Origin: Xanthobacteraceae bacterium
GTDB lineage: Bacteria > Pseudomonadota > Alphaproteobacteria > Rhizobiales > Xanthobacteraceae
DNA length: 55,536 nt
NCBI GenBank assembly: GCA_030041005.1
Contig: JASHOR010000058.1
Coordinates: 1-55,536 of the forward strand
Direction of reading: 5' to 3'
Of this stretch, positions 19,136-28,146 are shown in pieces; positions within the stretch are counted from its first letter, which is position 1, and each line of letters opens with the position of its first letter. The translations under genes and the position numbers were made by a program. A model generated the notes under the pieces. That model was not told the DNA's origin, did not search any database, and saw only the letters and a program-made list of their open reading frames with translations.

Positions 19136-20035
19136 TCAGCGCAAAAGCCCGGCCGCGCGGTAGGCGGCGCGCGCGCCTTGGTGCAACGCCACGCCGCCGA
19201 ATTCGAGCGCGCCGGCACCATCGGAACGCAACGGTTCGAACAGCTCGTGGAGACCGTCGAACAATGCATTCAGGCGCGGCAGCTCCTCGCGCGCCGCGAA
19301 AATCGCCGAAGCGACCCTGCGCACCGCGTCTTCGGCGACGCGGGCGTGCGTGGCCAGTACGTTGACGACCGCGGCCTGCGCGACGTCGCAGTCCAGCCCG
19401 CGGATCGCGCCGGCTCGCATGACGGTGCGCCGATAGAATGGGACGGTGGCGAGCAGTTTTTCCAGTGCGCCGGGCGCATAGGGCAGGACCCGCACGGCAA
19501 TGCGTTCGGCCAGTGCGCTCATCACTTTGTTTGGAATCGGACACTGCAATTGCGCGTCCGCTTCGCCGCGAACGAGCGCGTCGGCTCCGGCGGCGAAATC
19601 AAGATACAGCGGCACAATGTCGGAGAGGTTCAGGCCCAGTGCAGTCAGCATTACGCGCGCATGCTGGGCCATGCCGCTGCGTTCCGCGCCGACGGCAACG
19701 CGGCGGCTGCGCAGGTCCGCGATCGTATGCAGGGCGGAATCGCGGCGGACGACGAAGAACAACGGGCCGGCATTCATCGGCGCTACCATGCGCAAATCGA
19801 TCTCGCGCGCGAACGGTGGCTCCCCGCGCTTGGCGCGGCCGATCCAGTTGGCCGCCATGAAGCCGAAATCGATGTCGTCGGCGGCGAGCCGGTTCGCGTT
19901 CTCGACGCTGGCCGTGGCGGAAATGCTGATCGCGACCGGCCGCAGGGCCGGATTGCGATCGAGTACGATCTTCAGCGCCTCGCCTTGACCGAGAAAGGTC
20001 GAACCGGATTCCGCCGTACCGATGCGCACTCCCAT
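19136..20035 (-). CDS. TAXI-family solute-binding-like protein without signal peptide
   Basis: A 299-residue protein of the TAXI branch of TRAP solute receptors. It opens RIGTAESGSTFLGQGEAL, then has SATASVENANRLAADDIDFGF and the family-like DLRSRRVAVGAERSGM. The strand order fits the whole domain. A typical TAXI receptor carries an export signal, but here a stop codon lies two codons before the only ATG, so the protein is leaderless and probably cytoplasmic. No TRAP permease gene is nearby. It may act as a cytosolic ligand sensor, perhaps with the adjacent FixJ-type regulator; that is inference. Confidence 0.8.
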   Translation of the reverse strand: MGVRIGTAESGSTFLGQGEALKIVLDRNPALRPVAISISATASVENANRLAADDIDFGFMAANWIGRAKRGEPPFAREIDLRMVAPMNAGPLFFVVRRDSALHTIADLRSRRVAVGAERSGMAQHARVMLTALGLNLSDIVPLYLDFAAGADALVRGEADAQLQCPIPNKVMSALAERIAVRVLPYAPGALEKLLATVPFYRRTVMRAGAIRGLDCDVAQAAVVNVLATHARVAEDAVRRVASAIFAAREELPRLNALFDGLHELFEPLRSDGAGALEFGGVALHQGARAAYRAAGLLR

Positions 20036-20108
20036 GACTCACTCGCCTCCGCTTTGTCTGCTTCGTTGCCGCGCTGGCGCGGATGGCGCGGCAGGCGGAC
20101 TTTTGCGT

Positions 20109-20909
20109 CTAATGCAGCGTTCCCGAAGGCACCAGTCTAAACGAGGCGATTTGCGGCGCGGTCCTGAAAAAGGCCGACTGCAGCTCGGCCGAATCCTTGA
20201 ACTCGGTCTGCGTAAGACGCCGGAAGATGACATTTACCCCGAGCGCACGCTGATCGAACGGGTAGGGATCAAGGCCGATCGTCGAGGCGTCCAATGGCGC
20301 GAGCGTCATCGCCACGCCCGCCTTGCCTGAATAGGAGAGCGGCACCGGCTCGATCCGATCCGCTTTCAGCGTTTCGTTGCTGCAGATATAGAGGGACATC
20401 AGGTCCCAGACCTGGAGCAGATGGTAATTGATCGCCAGTTCGGCGGGATCGAGCTGCTCCGCTGCGCTCTTCTGCCTGGCTTCGCTGTGAGCGATGAACG
20501 TCTCGATGTCCGGCGGCAGCTTGCCGCGCTGGATGCCGGGCGGATGCTTGATGACGCCATAACGCTTCTGCCACAGGCCGGTCCTGTGCTTGGCGATCAT
20601 CAGACCCGCGTAGGGGTCGATGGCGGACAGCCAGTCGGCCGCCCAGGCAAAGGCTTCGAGTTGGGCGCGATCGGTGGGGACTTCCCGGTAGTTCGGCGTC
20701 TTGCCGGTCTCGGTATTGAGCTGCGGACAGGTCTCGTAGCGAATCCAGCCGCGATCGTGAAACATGGCCGCGCGCACCAGCGCCAGGTATGGGTGCGGTT
20801 TTTCGAACTGCTGGTTGCCCCAGTGCGCGGCAAACAGCCCCGAAAGCTGAGCGTGATCGTTCTGGTTGATCATGGCGATCGAGCCGTCGGATTCGTAGCG
20901 AACGATCAT
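20109..20909 (-). CDS. DUF3891 family protein
   Basis: A 266-residue soluble protein recognised as a DUF3891 member from MINQNDHAQLSGLFAAHWGN, AAMFHDRGWIRYE and YAGLMIAKHRTGLWQKRYG, and NYHLLQVWDLMSLYIC. The conserved His and Asp residues (NDHAQ, FHDRGW, KHRTGL) recall the HD-type all-alpha phosphohydrolase fold, but no activity is established. The ATG at 20909 has GGGGGAA upstream and is preferred to the ATG a few codons earlier. It lies between murA and the TAXI protein gene on the same strand. Confidence 0.72.
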   Translation of the reverse strand: MIVRYESDGSIAMINQNDHAQLSGLFAAHWGNQQFEKPHPYLALVRAAMFHDRGWIRYETCPQLNTETGKTPNYREVPTDRAQLEAFAWAADWLSAIDPYAGLMIAKHRTGLWQKRYGVIKHPPGIQRGKLPPDIETFIAHSEARQKSAAEQLDPAELAINYHLLQVWDLMSLYICSNETLKADRIEPVPLSYSGKAGVAMTLAPLDASTIGLDPYPFDQRALGVNVIFRRLTQTEFKDSAELQSAFFRTAPQIASFRLVPSGTLH

Positions 20910-21075
20910 GATTCCCCCGCTGATGAAGCGATAGGCAAAGCCAACGCGGACCGCGGCTCGCCGCCCATCATGGCCGATTTGCGCGGGTTGCAGAAGCAGT
21001 TGTCGAGGCCCGCCGGCTTTCGCTTCGGCGATGCGTTGCGCGTTGAGCAATATCGGCCGGCGGCAGGCCGGCTTG

Positions 21076-22365
21076 TCACCCGGAAAGTCGTTCGATCGCC
21101 GCGCCGCAGCGCCCGAGCTTTTCCTCCAGCCGCTCGAAACCACGGTCGAGGTGATAGACGCGATTGACGAGCGTTTCGCCTTCGGCGGCCAGCGCGGCGA
21201 TGACGAGCGATACCGAAGCGCGCAGATCGGTGGCCATGACCGGCGCCCCCTTCAGCCGTTCCACGCCTTCGATGGTGGCCTTCTCGCCGTCGAGTTGGAT
21301 GCGTGCGCCGAGCCGGGCCAGTTCCTGCACGTGCATGAACCGATTTTCAAAGACCGTCTCGACGATATGAGATGTACCGCGGGCCCGCGTCATCAGCGCC
21401 ATGAGCTGAGCCTGCAAATCGGTGGGAAACTCCGGAAAGGGGGCTGTCGTCACTTCGACCGGTTCGAGCCCGCCGCCGTTGCGCGCAACGCGAATGCCGC
21501 GATTGGTTGGCGTCACCGTGACGCCGGTGCGTACCAGTACGTCGATCGGGGCCTGCAGCAGATCGACCCGCGTATTCTGCAGAAGGATTTCGCCGCCGGC
21601 CATGGCCACGGCCATCGCGTAAGTCCCGGTCTCGATACGGTCGGGCAGCACGGTATGGCGCGCGCCGTTGAGCTTGGCGACGCCATCGATCACGATGCGC
21701 CGGCTTCCGGCCCCGGAAATACGCGCCCCCATTTTGTTCAGGCAATCGGCGAGGTCGACGATTTCCGGCTCGCGAGCGGCGTTCTCGATCACTGTGGTGC
21801 CGTCGGCCAGCGCCGCCGCCATGATCGCTGTGTGGGTGCCGCCGACCGTCACCTTGGGAAAGACGATTTCAGCGCCCTTGAGCCCGCGCGGCGCCCGCGC
21901 CACCACGTAGCCGCTGTCGATCTCGATCGCGGCGCCGAGCCGGGCGATTGCCATGATCAGCAGGTCGACCGGACGCGTGCCGATGGCGCAGCCGCCGGGC
22001 ATCGACACCCGCGCCTCGCCCATGCGCGCAACCAGCGGCGCCAGAACCCAAAAGCTCGCGCGCATTTTCGACACCAGCTCGTATGGCGCCGTGGTGTCGA
22101 CGATGTTGGCGGCCGAGATGTGCAGCGTCTGGCCGTGATCCGCAGTCTCGCCAGGCCGCTTGCCGCCCACCATGATGTCCACGCCATGATTGCCGAGGAT
22201 GCGCTGCAACAGCGCGACGTCGGCGAGGCGCGGAACATTTTCCAGAACAAGCGTTTGCTCGGTGAGCAAGCTCGCGATCATCAGCGGCAGCGCTGCATTC
22301 TTGGCGCCCGAAATCGGAATGATGCCGTCAAGACGGCGACCGCCCACAATGCGAATGCGATCCAT
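21076..22365 (-). CDS. murA: UDP-N-acetylglucosamine 1-carboxyvinyltransferase
   Basis: A 429-residue enzyme that transfers enolpyruvate from PEP to UDP-GlcNAc, the first committed step of peptidoglycan synthesis in the cytoplasm. The inside-out barrel motifs are present: Lys22 in [11 protein letters not shown], the catalytic Cys126 in [16 protein letters not shown] (the fosfomycin target), [10 protein letters not shown], and [29 protein letters not shown]-like C-terminal sequence completes the fold. A small conserved gene precedes it on the same strand. Confidence 0.97.
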   Translation of the reverse strand: MDRIRIVGGRRLDGIIPISGAKNAALPLMIASLLTEQTLVLENVPRLADVALLQRILGNHGVDIMVGGKRPGETADHGQTLHISAANIVDTTAPYELVSKMRASFWVLAPLVARMGEARVSMPGGCAIGTRPVDLLIMAIARLGAAIEIDSGYVVARAPRGLKGAEIVFPKVTVGGTHTAIMAAALADGTTVIENAAREPEIVDLADCLNKMGARISGAGSRRIVIDGVAKLNGARHTVLPDRIETGTYAMAVAMAGGEILLQNTRVDLLQAPIDVLVRTGVTVTPTNRGIRVARNGGGLEPVEVTTAPFPEFPTDLQAQLMALMTRARGTSHIVETVFENRFMHVQELARLGARIQLDGEKATIEGVERLKGAPVMATDLRASVSLVIAALAAEGETLVNRVYHLDRGFERLEEKLGRCGAAIERLSG

Positions 22366-22519
22366 CGTCACCCCTTCAATCCCGTGGCGGCCCCTCGCCC
22401 CCTTGGCTCGGCCGCACAGGCCAAGTCCGGCAGAGCCTCCGTCATCGCGCCGATGCGCGGCCGCCGCCCGCGCAAAACTGCTCGCGGCGGCAGGTCCCCT
22501 AGCGCAACGCCGCTGCGCC

Positions 22520-22720
22520 CTACTCGTTGCCTCGATTGCGGCGAAAGTCGGGATTTGACGTTCCACGCGCAGGCGTGATGTCTGCCCCGCGGTCCTCGTC
22601 GGCAGCGGCGGCGCGTCCGCGCACTTGCGCCTTGCGCCGCTTGAGATTTTCGCGCAGCGCCGATGCCAGCCGCCGGCTGCGCGCTGCCCATTTGTCCGCC
22701 TTGCCGCTGCCTTCGTGCAT
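22520..22720 (-). CDS. Small conserved basic protein upstream of murA
   Basis: A 66-residue protein with [19 protein letters not shown] in the middle. Short basic proteins with this [11 protein letters not shown] core are found next to murA in many alphaproteobacteria; I recognise the pattern but know no function. The remainder is low in hydrophobicity, so the protein is probably largely disordered apart from one amphipathic helix. It is transcribed toward murA with a 154-bp gap. Confidence 0.6.
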   Translation of the reverse strand: MHEGSGKADKWAARSRRLASALRENLKRRKAQVRGRAAAADEDRGADITPARGTSNPDFRRNRGNE

Positions 22721-22920
22721 CTTCGCTTTCGTTCACAGAGGTTCGGGCAAAAATTCGACCCTCAAAGGTGGCGGCCGGACCGCGCGAACCAAAGGCCTTC
22801 CGGCTTCTTGGCCGACGCCGGCCCGGGATGCAGGTGCGCTTGCGCCTCAAGTACCCATGTGGCAATGAACGCCGCGCCGTCTCAAAGGTCAATTCGGCGT
22901 ATCCGCCATCACTTGAGGCC

Positions 22921-22995
22921 GCTGCCGTAGCTCAGTGGTAGAGCACCCCCTTGGTAAGGGGGAGGTCGTAAGTTCAATCCTTACCGGCAGCACCA
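22921..22995 (+). tRNA. tRNA-Thr (anticodon GGT)
   Basis: A complete cloverleaf can be drawn. The acceptor stem pairs GCTGCCG (22921-22927) with CGGCAGC (22985-22991). The D-arm is GCTCAGTGGTAGAGC. The anticodon stem CCCCC/GGGGG encloses the loop TTGGTAA with anticodon GGT. The T-arm carries AGTTCAATCC. The discriminator base is A and CCA is encoded (22993-22995). It marks the change from core genes on the left to the catabolic region on the right. Confidence 0.95.
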
Positions 22996-23492
22996 TAAAG
23001 TCGTTAGAAACCTGAGACTTAGGAAATCTTGACCTGCCACCGCGGGACCCCTACTCCCGGCACAGCGCGGATTCCAGATATTCGATGATGCCTGGAAGGA
23101 GTGATCGGCGAAGGTCCCGTTGATGACGGGCGCGCCAAACTCGTCGCCAAATCGGCCGCCGACGCCAGCCTTGAAACCTATCTGACGCGCAAAGGCATTA
23201 CGGGCTGTCGCGAGCGGCGAGGGCGACCTCACCATCGACGTTCACCGCAGCACCGTACCGGCGCCCCCGGCGGCTGCCGCTGCCGGCAAAGTCTGATCGC
23301 GCGCGCTCCTCGCGCGCGTGCGTGAGGGCAACCATTATCGATGAGCGGGAGAGACGATTGTTCTTCGCGGTGCGCCCGCGATCGCCGTCCTTGCCCGGTA
23401 GATCCGCGACCACCCAAGTACTTGGCCACCATCCTGAAACACGATAGCCTTAAAGCTGCCTTTCGTCGGAATGTTGCAAGTCGCTCCCTTCC
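22996..23492 (+). other. Intergenic stretch after tRNA-Thr, no recognised gene
   Basis: About 500 bp with short open frames on both strands but none I can assign. No integrase, no second copy of the tRNA 3' end and no insertion-sequence end is visible. A GC-only hairpin, CGCGCGCG (23298-23305) and CGCGCGCG (23311-23318) around CTCCT, is present without a T tract. The region may hold decayed coding remnants. Confidence 0.4.
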
Positions 23493-24017
23493 ATGTCCTT
23501 AGTTCAAGAGCCAGCAGTTGAAATCCTCGCGTCACTCAAACGTGCTGGCATTACGCTGGTGGCCAGCCTGCCAGATCAATGGCTCGGTGAGCTGATCAAA
23601 CGCTGCGATGGTGACCCGGAAATCACGCATGTGAAGCTGGCGCGCGAGGACGATGGCGTAGGTGTCTGTGCCGGCGCGTTTCTCGGCGGTCGGAAAGCGG
23701 CGCTGATCTGCCAGAGTGCCGGCGTACTGCTGTCAGTAAATGCGCTCGCCGGCATGGCCCTTCACCATCAGATCCCTTTTCTGATTCTGGCAGCACACCG
23801 CGGCTCTTTCGATGATGGCTACTACTATCAACAGTACAAGGGGCGCACGACGGTTCCGGTTCTCGAGGCCCTGGGCTTGCCCTATTATACCATCGACGGT
23901 CCCGAGCAGTTTGCTGTTATCGAAAAGGCGGCGCAGCAGTCTTTTCTAACGCGTCTTCCAGTGGTGCTATTGTTGCGGCGGCGCGCATTGCTGCCTGAGC
24001 GCGAGAAATCCAAATGA
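23493..24017 (+). CDS. ThDP-dependent decarboxylase, alpha (PYR-domain) subunit, sulfopyruvate/phosphonopyruvate decarboxylase-like
   Basis: A 174-residue pyrimidine-binding domain of split thiamine-diphosphate decarboxylases, like ComD. AVEILASLKRAGITLVASLPD opens the fold, the cofactor-activating glutamate is Glu52 in VKLAREDDGVGVCAGA, and ICQSAGVLLSVNALAGMAL follows. In known members the alpha and beta chains together decarboxylate sulfopyruvate or phosphonopyruvate. The true substrate here is unknown. The stop overlaps the beta start (ATGA), so translation is coupled. A second, divergent pair lies at 50145-51259. Confidence 0.8.
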   Translation: MSLVQEPAVEILASLKRAGITLVASLPDQWLGELIKRCDGDPEITHVKLAREDDGVGVCAGAFLGGRKAALICQSAGVLLSVNALAGMALHHQIPFLILAAHRGSFDDGYYYQQYKGRTTVPVLEALGLPYYTIDGPEQFAVIEKAAQQSFLTRLPVVLLLRRRALLPEREKSK

Positions 24018-24580
24018 ATCGCGTACGCTGTGCACAGCTGGTAAGGGACCGCCTCACGGCAAAAGACATTGTGGTCTGCGGATTGGGATCGGTGGAAGCT
24101 GCCTATAAGCAGGTCGGACCGGTAGGCCCTACATACTTTGCATCAGATCCTATGGGATTATGGGCTTCGATTGCACTCGGTCTCGCGCTGGCGCGTCCAG
24201 ACCGTAGAGTGGTATTGCTTGCTGGAGACGGCGACCTCCTTATGAACCTGCAAGTGCTTGCTACGATTGCTTCTGTCGCGCCGACAAACCTGCGCATAGT
24301 CCTTTTTCAGAACGGAACATATGCTTCGTCCGGCGGTCAGCCGCTTTGCGGAGGGGATAATCTTTCCTTTGCAACAATAGCAAAAGGATCGGGAATTGCA
24401 TGGACAGCCGAGACCCACACCGAAGATGAGACCGTCACAGCACTCGATGAATTGTTCAGTCGTGGCGCGCTCGGTTTTCTCGCTGTTCATCTTGAGCGCG
24501 ACTTGTCTCCCAGCGAGCGACCAGGACTGTGGTCGCAGGTAGAAGAGCGTGCGCATTTCATGCGCCTTCTCATGTCGTGA
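24014..24580 (+). CDS. ThDP-dependent decarboxylase, beta (PP-domain) subunit, ComE-like
   Basis: A 188-residue diphosphate-binding partner of the preceding alpha chain. The Mg/ThDP motif is Gly71-Asp72-Gly73 in LLAGDGDLLMN, closed by Asn100 in FQNGTYASSGGQP, 27 residues later. FASDPMGLWASIALGLALARP is typical of the PP domain N-terminus. It would decarboxylate a 2-oxo acid in the cytoplasm with the alpha chain. Base composition is lower in GC than the flanking core genes. The neighbouring amidohydrolase and ABC transporter suggest a catabolic task. Confidence 0.8.
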   Translation: MNRVRCAQLVRDRLTAKDIVVCGLGSVEAAYKQVGPVGPTYFASDPMGLWASIALGLALARPDRRVVLLAGDGDLLMNLQVLATIASVAPTNLRIVLFQNGTYASSGGQPLCGGDNLSFATIAKGSGIAWTAETHTEDETVTALDELFSRGALGFLAVHLERDLSPSERPGLWSQVEERAHFMRLLMS

Positions 24581-24644
24581 GCGATCGGACTGATGAAGCC
24601 CGGCGCGTCAGAAGAGCCTTTGCTGAATGACGTGCGACGTCTTC

Positions 24645-26024
24645 TCACAAGACTTGAGCAGCAGCGTCATCCCGAACGCTTTCCGCCTCCCATAACTCGG
24701 CGTATTCGGGCGCTTTTGCGTCGAGTTTCTCTCCGTGCACGATGACCTGTCTGTCCGACTGTGGACGGCTGACGATTTCATTGATGGTGCGGGCATTGAA
24801 TACGATAAGGCGCGCAGGCGTGCGAAGCGACAGTCGGCCGTGCCCCTCAAATTGGCCAATCTGCGAAGGCATAGCCCCGACCAGCGCCGGCGCGTCTCCG
24901 AGCGGATGATCGAAATGCAGAATGCGGACCGATTGCCTGAATGTGTCGACAACGTCATGATCGCCGTAGGCGTAGAAGCTGTCTCGGCAATTGTCGCCCG
25001 CAGCGGCGACACGAATGCCTCGCCTTAACATCTCATGCACCACGGTAACACCCCGCCAGCGCGGCGTGCGACCTTTCTGGCGATCCTGAAGGTACATGTT
25101 GACAGTCGGCAGCGTGACTACGGCGATTTCAGCCTGTGCCAACAAATCGAGCGTCCGATCGATTTCCGCCGCGGATTGCATCGCCAAGCTGCAGCAATGG
25201 CCGCAGACCACGCGGCCCCTGTAGCCGTTTCGGAGCGCGGCCCGAGCGATGAACGGGAGCGTCGCCGCCGTCGGATCGTGAGTTTCGTCGACGTGCAGGT
25301 CAATATCAAGGTCGTATCGGCCGGCGAGCGCAAACAGCCGGTCGAGCATCGCGTCGATGTTGGCGGGCGGCGCACCATGGTTTCCGAGAGCGGCGCGAGT
25401 CACGCCACCGAGCAAGCCACCGGATCGAGCAACAATCGAAGCGACCTCGTCACCGAATTTATCCTGCAGGATGTCTATGGGGCACAGCGATACAGCTTGA
25501 ATATCGATTCTGCCGCGCCATTGTTCGCGTATCTCGCGAAATACAGACCAGCTGCGCTCAGCGGTTTCGGGATAGGTGTCTAAGTGGGTGCGGATTGCTG
25601 AAACTCCGTGCGCATATGCACACCGCAGCCCGAAATCCATGCGGCGTCGCAGATCGGGTTTTGTCCAGTTCGGTCGGTCGGCAGTCGCGGCAAGCCGCGC
25701 ACTGTGGAATGTGCCGTCCACGTTCGGGTTACGCTCTATGGTGTGGCCCTTGTCGAGGTGGGTATGAATATCGATCAGGGTTGGCCAAACCTGCCGACCT
25801 CCAAGGTCTATTTGGGTAGCATCGTCATGTGCATTGCCTTGCGGTTCGATGCGCGCCAGTTTGCCGTCCTCGATCAAGAGATCGACGGACACCACGCCTT
25901 CATCATGATCAGCAAGGGCGGCAACCCCGGAACTGTCCGTCATCAGGCAGGCCGGTACCCGAGCGCTGAGAAGCCAATACCGAGAGCCGGATGGCCAAGT
26001 GATGTCACGGAAGCGGATCGGCAT
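24645..26024 (-). CDS. Cytosine-deaminase-like metal-dependent amidohydrolase
   Basis: A 459-residue protein of the CodA/atrazine-hydrolase-like amidohydrolase superfamily. Metal ligands are visible: IHTHLDKGH at the first strand, DIDLHVDETHDP (the E-T-H of cytosine deaminases), VCGHCCSLA, and VAAAGDNCRDSFYAYGDHD with the catalytic aspartate. These enzymes deaminate cytosine or hydrolyse related N-heterocycles. The 5' end shows a ribosome binding site GAGAGG just before the ATG at 26024. It is divergent from the ABC transporter operon, so a common substrate is likely: import of a pyrimidine or other azaheterocycle followed by deamination. Confidence 0.82.
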   Translation of the reverse strand: MPIRFRDITWPSGSRYWLLSARVPACLMTDSSGVAALADHDEGVVSVDLLIEDGKLARIEPQGNAHDDATQIDLGGRQVWPTLIDIHTHLDKGHTIERNPNVDGTFHSARLAATADRPNWTKPDLRRRMDFGLRCAYAHGVSAIRTHLDTYPETAERSWSVFREIREQWRGRIDIQAVSLCPIDILQDKFGDEVASIVARSGGLLGGVTRAALGNHGAPPANIDAMLDRLFALAGRYDLDIDLHVDETHDPTAATLPFIARAALRNGYRGRVVCGHCCSLAMQSAAEIDRTLDLLAQAEIAVVTLPTVNMYLQDRQKGRTPRWRGVTVVHEMLRRGIRVAAAGDNCRDSFYAYGDHDVVDTFRQSVRILHFDHPLGDAPALVGAMPSQIGQFEGHGRLSLRTPARLIVFNARTINEIVSRPQSDRQVIVHGEKLDAKAPEYAELWEAESVRDDAAAQVL

Positions 26025-26153
26025 GGCTAAGCCTCTCGATCAGCGAAGGGGTTCGCTTTTCTAGTACGTTCTGTTGCCTTTTGTGCAGGCATGGTGAACA
26101 AACCCGATGCTTCTCTAAATTTCCTTATCGGCCTATAGTCACCTAAGCTATGT

Positions 26154-26170
26154 TTGGCGCAAGGTGCCAA
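26154..26170 (+). promoter_or_regulatory. Small hairpin in the divergent promoter region
   Basis: TTGGCGC (26154-26160) and GTGCCAA (26164-26170) pair over seven positions, one of them G-U, with the loop AAG. It lies 34 bp before the first possible start of the solute-binding protein gene. It could be an operator half-site or leader hairpin. I see no TPP or purine riboswitch core around it. Confidence 0.3.
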
Positions 26171-26203
26171 GCGTGAACTTAGTGGCTCAATCCCGGACGG
26201 GTC

Positions 26204-27211
26204 ATGGAGATGGACATGAGCATGCGCTTACAGATCATGCGAATTTCCTGCTGCGGCGCGTTATTGGCAGCAATTCTAATACCTTCGCACGCATTCGCTG
26301 CCGACAAGATCACCTTCCTGACCAGTTGGTTCGCTGAGGCCGAACACGGCGGTTTCTACCAAGCCGAGGCCACTGGGCTTTACAAAAAAGCCGGGTTGGA
26401 CGTGACCATCAAGATGGGCGGACCTCAGGTCAATAGCATGCAGTTGCTGCTGGGGGGCGAAGCCGACATCATGATGGGTTGGGACATTCAGGTTCTGAAC
26501 GCGGTCGCAAAGGGCTTGCCGGTCATAACCATCGGGACCTCCTTCCAGAAGGATCTCCAGGGACTCATGACGCATAAAGACGTCACAAGTCTGGCCGATC
26601 TCAAAAACAAAACGATCATGATCGCCACATCCAGCCACCTTACGTTTTGGCCGTGGCTGAAGGAAAAATATGGCTATACCGACTCGCAGGTGAGACCAGA
26701 TACATTCAACCTCCAGCCATTCTTTGCCGACAACAATGTCGCGATTCAGGCTTACCCATCGTCCGAACAATACCAAGCCGAGCAGAGGGGGGTGCCGGTG
26801 AACTTCTTCCTCTTTGCCGATCATGGATGGCCGCCCTACGGCACGACGATCGTGACGACCGACAAGATGGTCGCCGAAAAGCCGGATGTACTCCAGCGGT
26901 TCGTCCGCGCGTCGCTTGAAGGATGGAAAAGCTATCTGACCGGTGATCCCTCTCCGGCCAATGCGCTTATCAGGGCCGACAATCCAAAGATGACCGACGG
27001 CAACATTGCGTTCGCCATCAAGCGCTTGAGAGAGCTCAAAATGGCCGACGGCGGCGATGCCGCCACCAAGGGGCTTGGGGTGATGACCGATGCGCGGTGG
27101 AAAGCGACTGACGAATTCATGGTCAACGCCGGCCTGCTACCCAAATCCACGGACTGGAAAAAGGCCTACACGACGAAATTCGTCGATGGCCTGAAGATTA
27201 TGATGAATTAG
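26204..27211 (+). CDS. ABC transporter substrate-binding protein, NMT1/THI5-like
   Basis: A 335-residue periplasmic receptor with a cleavable signal peptide (ending SHAFAADK). The mature part matches the NMT1/SsuA/ThiY group: ITFLTSWFAEAEHGGFYQAEATGLYKKAGLDV, written in parts here as FLTSWFAEAEHGGFY and GLYKKAGLDV, then LLGGEADIMMGW and KDVTSLADLKNKTIM. This group binds hydroxymethylpyrimidine, formylaminopyrimidine, sulfonates or nitrate. Three ATGs (26204, 26210, 26216) are possible; GGAG at 26206 would serve the last. Permease and ATPase genes follow. With the neighbouring deaminase, a pyrimidine-like ligand is most likely. Confidence 0.88.
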   Translation: MEMDMSMRLQIMRISCCGALLAAILIPSHAFAADKITFLTSWFAEAEHGGFYQAEATGLYKKAGLDVTIKMGGPQVNSMQLLLGGEADIMMGWDIQVLNAVAKGLPVITIGTSFQKDLQGLMTHKDVTSLADLKNKTIMIATSSHLTFWPWLKEKYGYTDSQVRPDTFNLQPFFADNNVAIQAYPSSEQYQAEQRGVPVNFFLFADHGWPPYGTTIVTTDKMVAEKPDVLQRFVRASLEGWKSYLTGDPSPANALIRADNPKMTDGNIAFAIKRLRELKMADGGDAATKGLGVMTDARWKATDEFMVNAGLLPKSTDWKKAYTTKFVDGLKIMMN

Positions 27212-27281
27212 GCTATCGCTCATGTGCGCCCTCGTCGCAACGCTCGCCTGAATCGCGATCTGGCGAAAACTGACACGCTGA

Positions 27282-28085
27282 ATGGTTCGCCGCAGTAAAT
27301 ACGTCGCGTTGGCCGAGGTGCTTCCGCCTTTTATCGTCGGCGTAGCCATGCTCGCAGTGTGGGAGGCTGCCTGTCGCGTATTTGCAGTTCCGTCATATCT
27401 CTTCCCGGCGCCGAGCGCGATCGCCCACAGCATCGTCGTCGACGTCCCGGGATTGATGCGCGCTCTTTGGAGTACGCTCAGGGTAGCTCTGATCGCACTT
27501 GGTCTTGCCACCGCAATTGGTTCGCTGGTCGCTTTCCTGTTCGTGCAAAACAAGTTGATAGAGCGTTGTTTTTTTCCCTACGCCGTCATCCTGCAAGTGA
27601 CGCCCATTGTGGCCATCGCGCCGCTCATCATCATTCTCGTTAAAAATACCCAGATCGCGCTGATCATCTGCGCCACCATCATCGCCATATTTCCCATCAT
27701 CTCCAATACGACGATCGGCTTGCGTAGCATCGACGCCGGTCACCAGGATCTGTTCGCCATTAATCACGCAACGCGTTGGCATAACCTCGTTCTGCTCCGC
27801 ATACCGAGCGCGCTGCCCTTTTTCTTTGCCGGCTTGCGCATCGCCAGCGGCCTGTCGCTGATTGGAGCGGTCGTGGCCGAATTCGTCGCCGGCACCGGAG
27901 GACAGAGTGCCGGTCTCGCCTACGAAATCCTTCAGGCCGGCTTCCAACTCGACATTCCGCGAATGTTTGCGGGACTGTTTCTGATCACCGTCACCGGAAT
28001 CGCGCTGTTTCTCGTTATGGTGGGGTTTTCCAAACTGGCGCTTGGCCGCTGGCACGATAGCGAGATGGAGCGTGAAAACGGATGA
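27282..28085 (+). CDS. ABC transporter permease (SsuC/ThiX type)
   Basis: A 267-residue inner membrane protein with about six transmembrane segments and the binding-protein-dependent permease fold. It opens with LPPFIVGVAMLAVWEAACR, has FPAPSAIAHSI as in SsuC/TauC/ThiX permeases, and the EAA-like coupling loop around ALPFFFAGLRIASGLSLIGAV. It pairs with the receptor upstream (70-bp gap) and the ATPase downstream. Confidence 0.9.
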   Translation: MVRRSKYVALAEVLPPFIVGVAMLAVWEAACRVFAVPSYLFPAPSAIAHSIVVDVPGLMRALWSTLRVALIALGLATAIGSLVAFLFVQNKLIERCFFPYAVILQVTPIVAIAPLIIILVKNTQIALIICATIIAIFPIISNTTIGLRSIDAGHQDLFAINHATRWHNLVLLRIPSALPFFFAGLRIASGLSLIGAVVAEFVAGTGGQSAGLAYEILQAGFQLDIPRMFAGLFLITVTGIALFLVMVGFSKLALGRWHDSEMERENG

Positions 28086-28146
28086 TCTGCCAGCATAGAG
28101 GTCGGCGGGTGGTGCGAAGAACTCGCCTCCATACGGATCGACAGCA

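Noticed and set aside
20421-22578. Long plus-strand frames opposite the DUF3891 gene and murA
   Set aside because: Antisense of well supported genes; no motif.
22996-23492. Integrase or attachment site beside tRNA-Thr
   Set aside because: No integrase motif and no second copy of the tRNA 3' end was found in the window.
26025-26203. TPP or purine riboswitch before the ABC transporter genes
   Set aside because: The conserved CUGAGA core and other expected elements are absent; only a small hairpin is seen.
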